DNA of 43,352 bases, from contig NZ_SMKG01000026.1 of NCBI RefSeq assembly GCF_004348525.1, positions 1 to 43,352 on the forward strand. Reading direction: 5' to 3'. Below the pieces are notes generated by a model, which was not told the origin of the DNA, did no database searches, and saw only the letters and a program-made list of their open reading frames with translations. The position numbers were made by a program, and so were the translations under genes. The DNA is from Micromonospora sp. 15K316 (lineage in GTDB: Bacteria; Actinomycetota; Actinomycetes; Mycobacteriales; Micromonosporaceae). Below, piece after piece: positions 36,491 to 43,352 of the stretch; the first letter of the stretch is position 1; the number at the start of each line of letters is the position of its first letter.

Positions 36491-37768
36491 TCATCTCAGG
36501 CGGTTGAGGTCGCGGAAGAATCCCGGGTAGGTCTTCGCCACGCATCCGGGTTCGGCGATCTCGATGCCGGGGGCCCTGAGACCCAACAGTGACAGGCTCA
36601 TCGCCATGCGGTGATCGTCGTAGGTGGCGAATCGCGCCGGTGTCGGCGCGCCAGGGCGGACGGTGAAGCCGTCGTCGTGCTCGGTGGCGTCGATGCCGGC
36701 TCGCCGCAGCTCAGTGACAATGGCGCCGATGCGATCGGTTTCCTTGCCGCGGATGAACCCGATGCCGCGGATTCGGGTGGGCGTGTCGGCGAAGACGGCG
36801 ACTGCGGCCAGCGTCTGCGCGGTGTCGGAGATATCGGCCATGTCAACATCGATGCCGTGCAGCGCGCCGGTACCGATAACGGTGAGACCGTTGGGGGAGC
36901 GTTCCAAGCGCGCTCCCATGCGCTCCAACACGTCGGCGAAGGCCACGTCTCCCTGCAGGCTTGCGGTGCCCAATCCTTCCACCGTGATCCGGCCGCCGGT
37001 GATCGCGGCCGCAGCCAGGAAGTACGAGGCAGCGCTGGCGTCCGGCTCGATGGCGTAGTCCGTCGGGCGGTAACTGCCGGGGCGCACGCTCAGCCCGTCG
37101 GCATCCACTCCGAATGCCGCCATCACGGCAACGGTCATCCTGAGGTACGGCACGGACACCAGCGGGGAGGTCAACTCCACGTCCAGGCCTTCACGCATCA
37201 GCGGCCCGGCCATCAGTAGGCCGGACAGGAATTGACTGGACAGATGCCCGGGCAGTTGGACATGACCGCCGCGGGTAGGCCCGGCTACCGCGACGGGTAG
37301 AAATCCTGGTCGTCCGAGTTCCTCGACGGTGGCTCCCAGCTGGCGCAGAGCCTCGATCACCGGTCCGAACGGCCGCGCTCTGAGTTGGGTGGTCCCGTCA
37401 ATGGCGCTGCGGTGTGGGCTCAAGGCCGCGGCCGGCAGGATGAACCGTGAGGTGGTGCCGGAACGCCGTGCGTCGATCGTCGACGCGCCGGCCGATGCGC
37501 GGGGATCGGCACCGGTCACCGTGACGGTGCTGCTCGCCTCGTCCGCCACCACCATGGCACCCAGTGCTGTGACGGCACCAAGCATGGCTCGCGTGTCATC
37601 AGCGAACAGCGCGCCAGTCAGTGTGCTTCGGCCAGGGGCCAGGCTGGCACAGAGCAAAGCCCGGTTGGTGATGCTCTTCGAGCCCGGAGGCCTCACCGAG
37701 GTATCCGGCGGTACCGGCAACGGGGACACGGTCAGGACATCCGGAAGATCTTCGGCGATGGCGGCCAC
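36491..37768 (-). CDS. aroA: 3-phosphoshikimate 1-carboxyvinyltransferase (EPSP synthase)
   Basis: 425 residues from GTG 37768 with GGGAG upstream. Catalyses transfer of enolpyruvate from PEP to shikimate-3-phosphate. Motifs: PPGSKSITNRALLCASLAPG near the N-terminus, RRSGTTSRFILPAAALS where many family members have a GNAGT-type loop, RIRGIGFIRGKETDRIGAI, and TYDDHRMAMSLSLLGLRAPG near the end. Both halves of the inside-out barrel are complete. The codon mix is less G+C-extreme than most neighbours, and the gene stands alone among remnants, so it may be an acquired second copy. Confidence 0.9.
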   Translation of the reverse strand: MAAIAEDLPDVLTVSPLPVPPDTSVRPPGSKSITNRALLCASLAPGRSTLTGALFADDTRAMLGAVTALGAMVVADEASSTVTVTGADPRASAGASTIDARRSGTTSRFILPAAALSPHRSAIDGTTQLRARPFGPVIEALRQLGATVEELGRPGFLPVAVAGPTRGGHVQLPGHLSSQFLSGLLMAGPLMREGLDVELTSPLVSVPYLRMTVAVMAAFGVDADGLSVRPGSYRPTDYAIEPDASAASYFLAAAAITGGRITVEGLGTASLQGDVAFADVLERMGARLERSPNGLTVIGTGALHGIDVDMADISDTAQTLAAVAVFADTPTRIRGIGFIRGKETDRIGAIVTELRRAGIDATEHDDGFTVRPGAPTPARFATYDDHRMAMSLSLLGLRAPGIEIAEPGCVAKTYPGFFRDLNRLR

Positions 37769-37992
37769 GGCCGACAGTCTCCCGCAAACTCGATCCAGTC
37801 GTCGCCCAGGATGAGCTCCCAATACCGAGATCGACCGAACGCCCTCAACCCGACAGTTCAGGATGCTGCCGGTACCAGGGGCCATTCACCGAGTGTGACC
37901 GCTCTCGGTCCGCGGACAGCGGTAGATGCGTGTACGGTCTGCACCACCGGCCGGAGGATGATCAACGACCGGGTAAAGAAGCCGCCTTGGCG

Positions 37993-38315
37993 TCAGAAGG
38001 CGACCTTTGAGCTAGAGCTCGTCCAGTAACGCCGCACGAAGCCATGTTCGGTATCCCGGACGTCCTCGAGGATGCCGCCGTGGCGCTCGATCGTCTTTGC
38101 CGAGGCGACGTTGTCCACCGCACAGATGACTAGCACGCGCTCCAAGCCGAGCCCTCGCGCCTGGTCGAGCATCCGTCCCAGCGCCCGGCCGGCGAGTCCA
38201 CCTCATCAGACGGCCGCAGTCCGAAACCGTCCTCATGGACGCCCGGCCCCCACTCGTGGTGCGCATCGAGCCAGGCCGCATGCAGGTCGACGGTGGGCGC
38301 GATCAAATCAGGCAT
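37993..38315 (-). pseudogene. GNAT acetyltransferase with internal deletion and frame change
   Basis: The first part, from ATG 38315, reads MPDLIAPTVDLHAAWLDAHH, EWGPGVHEDGFGLRPSDEVD and SPAG. Near 38190 the frame changes and continues ALGRMLDQARGLGLERVLVI, CAVDNVASAKTIERHGGILE and DTEHGFVRRYW to a stop at 37993-37995. These are the beginning and end of a GNAT enzyme of the kind that normally has about 80 more residues between, including the acetyl-CoA motif. The active core is deleted. Confidence 0.75.
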
Positions 38316-38452
38316 GCGGCGACGATAGCTCCCGAATCGCGCGCTGCCGCCGGGACGATACTCCGCTCGTTCCTCGGAGGCGCCAGGACTTCGCCGTGTT
38401 GCTCGGAAACGAGTCGCGCTTACGTCGGCAAAGTCGCGTGGTCAGCGGCAGA

Positions 38453-38968
38453 TCAGGACCCCCAGCGGTTGGGCTTGATCATCGCGCAGCGCTTGGTGGC
38501 ATCGATGCCCGGATACGCGCCTTCGGCGCTCAAGATGTCCTGCAGCTCAGGACCGATCTCTTGCAGGACCAGCTCACGGTAGCCAAGACGCCGGTAGTAA
38601 GGAGCGTTCCACGGGACGTCGCGAAAAGTGGTCAGGGTCGTGGCCGACATGCCTCGGTGTCTTCCGGTGACCTCGACGTGTTCCATCAGACGCCGTCCGA
38701 TTCCCTGACCTGCCAGATCAGGCGCACACGACACCTGTTCGATGTGCGCTCTCCCGTCAACGATCGACGCGGTGACAAAGCCGGCGATGCGCCCCTCGTA
38801 CTCGCCGATCCACACCTGGCCTGCCGCCTGCCTGGCCTCCAGGTCGGCCATGTCCACGTCGTTCTGGGCGACTTCTGGCATCCCTACGTTCCGGAACACC
38901 TGACCCGCCGCCACTTGGAGCTCCGCGAGGCTGGCGAGGACTCCGGCGGAAGCCTGACTGATACGCAT
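38453..38968 (-). CDS. GNAT-family N-acetyltransferase
   Basis: 171 residues from ATG 38968 (MRISQASAGVLASLAELQVA); the upstream frame to 39049 is not supported by a ribosome binding site. Acetyl-CoA motif A is HIEQVSCAPDLAGQGIGRRL with the R/Q-x-x-G-x-G/A pattern; WNAPYYRRLGYRELVL is the usual motif B ending. Substrate unknown. Somewhat lower G+C than the window average. Confidence 0.85.
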   Translation of the reverse strand: MRISQASAGVLASLAELQVAAGQVFRNVGMPEVAQNDVDMADLEARQAAGQVWIGEYEGRIAGFVTASIVDGRAHIEQVSCAPDLAGQGIGRRLMEHVEVTGRHRGMSATTLTTFRDVPWNAPYYRRLGYRELVLQEIGPELQDILSAEGAYPGIDATKRCAMIKPNRWGS

Positions 38969-39423
38969 CCCGGGCACGGATCGATGGTACGGAAGCGGAG
39001 CCGAGGGGCCTCTGGCGCCTTCGGACTCCGCACCCGGGACCATCCGCACATCGGCAACTTGTTTCTTGACCTGCGACCGTGGCCCGGCCAGGCTTCGGTC
39101 GAGGCGCCCGGGCTGTCGCTCTCACATCGGCTGCCCACGCTGGTCGTGTGGCTCTCATCTGGCCTGCGCGGCCCGGGCGTCACCCCAGGGCGGGGAGAGG
39201 TTCGCGCTCCGGCCCTCGGGGGTCGGGTCGACGGCCGGAATCTGCTAATACCCGTCAACGACACCGGGCTCCCGCCCGAAACCATCAACCAGAACTGTCT
39301 GCGGGTGGAGTTGGGCGGGGAGTTGCTCGACGCCGACCTCGACGCGTGTACAAGCTTGAGCCAGTCGCCGGCACTGGGTCTTCGGCGAGGTCGCCGTCCG
39401 GGTTGGGAAGGGCCGACGGCAGG
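38969..39423. other. Intergenic region, no gene seen
   Basis: 455 bases between the GNAT and monooxygenase genes. Open frames here are shadows without start signals. I see no promoter, repeat or RNA structure worth naming. Confidence 0.4.
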
Positions 39424-40590
39424 TCAGGCGGCGGTCGGAGGCCGCCAGTCCGCGTAACGCGCCATCGCGCGGAGCGAGGTGCGAGCGGGGGTGAGCCGAA
39501 GCAGGGCGTTACGGGTCGCCACCGCGAGCGGGTTGCGCAGCTGCTGCCCGTAGCGGCCGGTCCGGTAGGCCGCCCGGGCGATGGCCTGACTGCGCGGGCG
39601 GCGCTGCGCGTCGTACGCGGCCAGCGCGGCGGGCAGCCCCTCGTCGGCCCCGCCGGCGCAGACCGCACCCAGCACCAGGGCGTCCTCGATGGCCTGGCCG
39701 GCGCCTTGGCCCAGGTTCGGGGTCATGGCGTGCGCGGCGTCGCCGAGCAGCACCACCCGCCCCCGCACGTACGACGGCAGCGGAGCGGCCAGGTGGACGA
39801 TGTCGTTGCGCAGCACCGCCTCCGGCGGAGTCGCGGCGAGCAGCGCCGGGATCGGGTCGTGCCAGGCACCGAACAGCTTCCGGCAGGTCGCCAGCTCGTC
39901 GGCGGCGTGGCCGCCGGGTGGCGCGTTGACAGCGCCGAACCAGTAGACCCGGCCGTCGCCGAGTGGCACCATTCCGAACTCGGAACCCCGGCCCCAGGTG
40001 ATGGCCGACGGGACCGGCTCCGGCCACTCGATCGCCGCCCGCCATGCGGTCGACCCGGCGTACGCCGGTGGTGGCGACTGCGGCCAGAGTCGGGCGCGTA
40101 CGACGCTGTGCACGCCGTCCGCCCCGATCACCAGGTCCGCCCGGACGGTGTCCGGGGTGCCGTCGCGGCGGTACCGGACCTCGGCGTCGGCGGGACCGGT
40201 GACCACGTCCATCACCTCGGTGCTGGTTTGCAGCGCGGCCGTGGGCAACGTGTCGCGCAGGAGACGGTGCAGGGTGGCCCGGTGGATGCCCAGCGCCGTG
40301 GTGCCGAGTAACCGGGTCATCGCCTCGCCGTCGACCCGGGACAGCCACCGCCCGGCCGAGGTGCGGATCCCGCCGGGCGTCTCATTGTGGCCGCTGCGGC
40401 GTACAGCTGGGCCGAGGCCGAGCGCGTCCAGCCCGCGCATCGCGTTCGCCATCAGGGTCAGCCCGGCGCCAACCTCGCGCAGCTCCGGCGCACGTTCCAG
40501 CACGGTGACCCGCCAGCCGCGCCGGTGCAGGGCCAGTGCCGCGCTGAGCCCGCCGATCCCACCGCCGACGACCACCGCGTGCGAGCCCGT
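39424..40590 (-). CDS. FAD-dependent aromatic-ring-hydroxylase-type monooxygenase
   Basis: 389 residues from ATG 40590 (MTGSHAVVVGGGIGGLSAAL). FAD-binding Rossmann motif GGGIGGLSAALALHRRG with VLERAP; DG-type motif VIGADGVHSVVRARL near residue 150; and GDAAHAMTPNLGQGAGQAIE, the second FAD motif, near residue 280. These match class A flavoprotein monooxygenases (UbiH/PHBH-like). Substrate unknown; a truncated AraC-type regulator gene lies just upstream in the same direction. Confidence 0.88.
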   Translation of the reverse strand, partial: TGSHAVVVGGGIGGLSAALALHRRGWRVTVLERAPELREVGAGLTLMANAMRGLDALGLGPAVRRSGHNETPGGIRTSAGRWLSRVDGEAMTRLLGTTALGIHRATLHRLLRDTLPTAALQTSTEVMDVVTGPADAEVRYRRDGTPDTVRADLVIGADGVHSVVRARLWPQSPPPAYAGSTAWRAAIEWPEPVPSAITWGRGSEFGMVPLGDGRVYWFGAVNAPPGGHAADELATCRKLFGAWHDPIPALLAATPPEAVLRNDIVHLAAPLPSYVRGRVVLLGDAAHAMTPNLGQGAGQAIEDALVLGAVCAGGADEGLPAALAAYDAQRRPRSQAIARAAYRTGRYGQQLRNPLAVATRNALLRLTPARTSLRAMARYADWRPPTAA

Positions 40591-40606
40591 CATCGTCGCC
40601 GTCCCG

Positions 40607-40768
40607 TCATCGTGACGCCGGAAGCGCGCAGCCACGGAACAGCGCGGCAACGGCCGGCGAGACGCGTTCCTCGACCCGCAGCGCGTACGGCGGGTGTTGT
40701 ATCGAGTGCAGCAGGAATCCTCTCCCCTGCGCCCTGGGATCGTGCAGCAGCCCGGTGAGCGGGTTCAT
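40607..40768 (-). pseudogene. N-terminal relic of an AraC-family regulator (cupin part)
   Basis: 53 residues, MNPLTGLLHDPRAQGRGFLL then HSIQHPPYALRVEERVSPAV and AALFRG. This is the opening of the cupin ligand domain of a common actinobacterial AraC regulator type (DPLxGLL-x-PRA-x-G-FLL). The rest of the cupin and the whole DNA-binding domain are absent. The palindrome AGCGATCGCT (~40782-40791) just upstream may be its old operator. Confidence 0.55.
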
Positions 40769-41027
40769 CGCCCGATGGTAAGCGATCGCTCGTGCGGTTC
40801 TGAACGGCGGGAGGATTCCGGAGCCGGAGTCGCTGATCGTCCGCCGCACGCCCTTCTATCTCGCGCCTTTGGTGGCATGCGCGGGGCGCATCGGTAATCG
40901 CCAGACATCGATGATCGGCATTGACAGGCCGGACTACTTTCACCGTGGTCGATATCTTGGCCACTCCGGCCCGGTCCGGGTCGGTGCCACCAGGGCCGCG
41001 CCCCTACGTCGTATCGAAGGAGAAGCG

Positions 41028-41414
41028 TTGAGCAGGACAGCTATCCGTCGACCCCTCACTGTCGCCGCAGCGGCGTTCGCACTCGTCGCCACCGGCGCAC
41101 TCGTCGCCCCGTCACCCGCCTCCGCTCACTGGAGCTGTGGACGAGCGGCCCCGCCGGACCTCGACACCACCGGCGGCCACCACACCGTCTTCACCGCCAA
41201 CCTGCGCGTCGGCTCCAGCCTCCGCTGCCTGGACGTCGGTGACGTGTACATGTCCGAGTCACTCGACTATCACTGCTACGCGCTCGACATCAACGGGCTC
41301 GACACGTGGACCTACGTGGTCAGCGTGCAGACCAAGGCCCGCGGCTGGATCCGCGACGACGGGCTGAACGACAACGGATCCCAGGTGTGGTGTCCCGGCC
41401 AGACCCAGGTCTGA
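41028..41414 (+). CDS. Small secreted protein with SH3-like C-terminal region
   Basis: 128 residues from TTG 41028, preceded by GAAGGAG. The start leads straight into a signal peptide (RRPLTVAAAAFALVATGALV then PSPASA before HWS). The mature ~95 residues have four cysteines, which could form two disulphides, and an ending DTWTYVVSVQTKARGWIRDD with GSQVWCPG that resembles bacterial SH3-like domains. Probably extracellular; ligand unknown. Confidence 0.7.
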   Translation: MSRTAIRRPLTVAAAAFALVATGALVAPSPASAHWSCGRAAPPDLDTTGGHHTVFTANLRVGSSLRCLDVGDVYMSESLDYHCYALDINGLDTWTYVVSVQTKARGWIRDDGLNDNGSQVWCPGQTQV

Positions 41415-41740
41415 GGCCGACGGCGAGAGCCTCCGACTGACCTCGGGCCAGCAGCGAATCGGCTGGCGGGGGCCGCCGGGCGTCGACGATCACGTCGGCG
41501 CCCGGTGGCCTGTCAGCCAGACACCGACGCGGAGGGGACCGGGCCGGCATTCGAGATCCACGATCAGCACGGGAGACAAGCGCTGAGCTGTCGTTTGACC
41601 GACTCACCTACCGTGGAGCCGTTCTCCGCCGACAACACCATGCATGTAATCGTTTGAATCCGACAGGCGGGTGATTCCCGGCCGATGGTGTCGTCGTGAA
41701 CTCGACGGGAGATCACCGATCACGTGGAGAGGACCAGCCG
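41415..41740. other. Intergenic region before the amyloid-motif/ATPase pair
   Basis: 326 bases. No gene seen. A TTGACC lies near 41596 and a lower-G+C patch with TGTAAT near 41644, but no well-spaced -35/-10 pair that I would assign with confidence. It probably holds the promoter of the pair. Confidence 0.35.
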
Positions 41741-42199
41741 TTGTTGACCGAGGCATTGACGGTGTTGGCCACCAACGGCGGCGCGGCTCTGGCCGCGGCC
41801 ATGGCCACCGACGCCTGGCAGGCTGCCCGCAACGGTACGGCCCGCCTCTTCGGCCGCCAGGGCTCCGATCGGCAGGCGGCCATCGAAGCCCAGCTGGACG
41901 GCAACGTCGTCCTGGTGGAGCGGGCCGGCGATCGCGTACAGGCGCGACAACGTCTGGTGCCGTTGTGGGAGATGGAGCTGATCCGGCTGCTGGAAGACCA
42001 CCCCGAGGCCGAGGCCGAGCTGCGGGAACTCGTCTCCCACATTCGTGAGGCGCTGCCCGCGGGGCAACAGCGGTGGGCGCAGGTACAGGTGAACATCGCC
42101 CACGGCAACTCCCGACAGTTCGCCGCGCTGGGCGGCAACGTCATCTACCACCAGCACCCCTCACCCGCCGAGGGCGTGGCGGACGACAAATCGGGCTGA
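41741..42199 (+). CDS. Small helical protein with C-terminal amyloid-like motif (Bell/BASS-type candidate)
   Basis: 152 residues from TTG 41741, with GGAGAGG eight bases upstream; GTG 41696 would add 15 residues but has no ribosome binding site. The N-terminus is an alanine-rich hydrophobic helix, LTEALTVLATNGGAALAAAM then TDAWQAARNGTARLFGR, followed by charged helices. The C-terminus VQVNIAHGNSRQFAALGGNV-IYHQ is a short G/N/Q beta motif like bacterial amyloid signalling sequences. This layout, a membrane-active-looking helical domain plus amyloid tail, matches proposed Bell-domain cell-death effectors. Six bases separate it from the ATPase gene. Confidence 0.65.
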   Translation: MLTEALTVLATNGGAALAAAMATDAWQAARNGTARLFGRQGSDRQAAIEAQLDGNVVLVERAGDRVQARQRLVPLWEMELIRLLEDHPEAEAELRELVSHIREALPAGQQRWAQVQVNIAHGNSRQFAALGGNVIYHQHPSPAEGVADDKSG

Positions 42200-42204
42200 C
42201 AGCC

Positions 42205-43352
42205 GTGGACGGCATGCTTGGCCAACTCGGACGCGCACAGGGCGTCCAGCAGCAGGTGTTGGTCAGAAACGGCTTCGGCTACGGAGTGATCGGCGCGGAC
42301 CTGCACGTCTTCGGCGACGGCAGACCGGTGTACCTGCTCACCGAGGCCGGCGGGCGGCCCGACCTGGCGCTCGCGAGGGACGAGCGAGGGTTGCCGGCTC
42401 AGCCGAGTCACCTGCTCAATGCCCGCCACGCCGTCGTGGACTTCACCGGCCGCGACCGGGAGGTCGACGACCTGACCGCGTGGCGAGACGGCGACGACGG
42501 CCGCGCCGTCCGCTGGCTGCACGCCCCAGGCGGCCAGGGCAAGACCCGCCTCGCCGGTCGCGTCGCCGGGTCGGCCGCCCGCGAGGGGTGGAAGGTGATC
42601 GCCGCCGAACACTCGCCGGCTCGCGTGGTCGACGGCGGGGAGCAGGCCGGCCACGACCTGCGTGTCGGGGACGCCGATGGGCTGCTGCTGCTCGTCGACT
42701 ACGCCGATCGGTGGCCGCTGGCCCACCTGACGTGGCTGTTCAGCAACAAGGTGCTCGACCAGAACGTACCGGTGCGGGTGTTGCTCGTCGCTCGCAACGA
42801 GCACGTCTGGCCCGCCCTGCGTCACGCCCTCACCCAGAGCGGCTGGCCGCCCGGTATCTGCACCACTCAGGCGTTGGGCGCGCTGCCACCCGTCCGGGCC
42901 GTCCGCCGCGACATGTTCGTCGCCGCCCGGGACTGCTTCGCCCGCCACTACGGCACACCGGACACGACCGCGATCGGCGTGCCCGACTGGCTGGAGCGCG
43001 ACGAGTTCGGCCTCACCCTCGCCGTGCACATGGCGGCGCTGGTCGCCGTCGACCGACATGCCCGCCGGGTGCCCGAGCCGGCCGCGCCGCGCGAGGGTAT
43101 GACGGCCCTCACCGCCTACCTGCTGGAGCGCGAGAGCCTTCACTGGCACGCCCTCCACGGCACCGCCGACACTGCGGCGGGGGCGCGTACGGCGTTCCAC
43201 ACCGACCCGCACCAGATGCGCCGAGCCGTGTTCACCGCCGCCCTCACCGGTCCCCTGGCCTACCGGGACGCCAAGGCGGCCCTGGAGAGAGTCGGTGTCG
43301 GGGGCGACACCGACCGGGTGCTCACCGACCACACCTTCTGTTACCCGCCCAC
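42205..43352 (+). CDS. STAND/NLR-like P-loop ATPase, N-terminal part (runs off window)
   Basis: 382 codons are present from GTG 42205 (ATG 42214 is an alternative) and the frame is open to the window end. Residues ~17-45 read QVLVRNGFGYGVIGADLHVF, then GDGRPVYLL, a motif at the N-terminus of many actinobacterial NTPases. The NTPase domain starts at FTGRDREVDDL. Walker A is HAPGGQGKTRLA with Lys113, Walker B GLLLLVDYAD with Asp165, and a sensor-like VRVLLVARNEHVW follows. A helical region comes next; any C-terminal repeats lie outside. Probably the sensor of the adjacent effector-like protein. Confidence 0.8.
   Translation, partial: MDGMLGQLGRAQGVQQQVLVRNGFGYGVIGADLHVFGDGRPVYLLTEAGGRPDLALARDERGLPAQPSHLLNARHAVVDFTGRDREVDDLTAWRDGDDGRAVRWLHAPGGQGKTRLAGRVAGSAAREGWKVIAAEHSPARVVDGGEQAGHDLRVGDADGLLLLVDYADRWPLAHLTWLFSNKVLDQNVPVRVLLVARNEHVWPALRHALTQSGWPPGICTTQALGALPPVRAVRRDMFVAARDCFARHYGTPDTTAIGVPDWLERDEFGLTLAVHMAALVAVDRHARRVPEPAAPREGMTALTAYLLERESLHWHALHGTADTAAGARTAFHTDPHQMRRAVFTAALTGPLAYRDAKAALERVGVGGDTDRVLTDHTFCYPP

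Overview
The window is very G+C-rich, uses strong G/C third-position codons, has many GTG/TTG starts with good Shine-Dalgarno sequences, and carries typical actinobacterial families. A Micromonosporaceae chromosome (Micromonospora or a close relative) is the best guess. It reads as ordinary conserved genes mixed with accessory and decaying DNA.

Layout. 1-2240 (minus strand): the start of a probable SDR-type protein, an ankyrin-repeat protein, and four tRNA-like genes. The tRNA-like genes share almost the same acceptor, D and T arms but have completely different anticodon arms, and each has its own -10-like hexamer. 2294-4072: a broken HAD gene, a small conserved protein, a MarR/SRPBCC divergent pair and a strong terminator hairpin. 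4153-8772: a large secreted subtilase facing an ECF-type sigma factor and its membrane partner, with a perfect CRP-type site between them. 8914-14654 (minus): an oligosaccharide cluster (glycogen-debranching-like enzyme, SCP2-like protein, HD hydrolase, GH15 enzyme, small membrane protein), partly of visibly lower G+C.

14979-19788: a glycan-assembly locus with two glycosyltransferases on the plus strand, the first interrupted by an in-frame TGA, facing two uncharacterised genes on the minus strand. 19834-22760: a second GH15 enzyme and an alpha/beta hydrolase. 23222-28325: a tightly coupled methylmalonyl-CoA mutase operon, mutA-mutB-meaB. 28375-30159: HIT protein, membrane protein and GNAT enzyme.

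30656-42199 is a mosaic: an intact IS481-family element in a duplicated CCTAGG site, a 5'-truncated LamG/ricin-type protein, gene remnants, a PhoX-family protein, an EPSP synthase, an acetyltransferase carrying an internal deletion, another GNAT enzyme, an FAD monooxygenase, an AraC-type N-terminal relic and a small secreted protein. The window ends in a small helical protein with a C-terminal amyloid-like motif, followed by a STAND/NLR-like P-loop ATPase cut off by the window edge. This looks like a cell-death or defence module of the bacterial amyloid-signalling type. The two strongest leads are the tRNA-like set at the start and this last pair.
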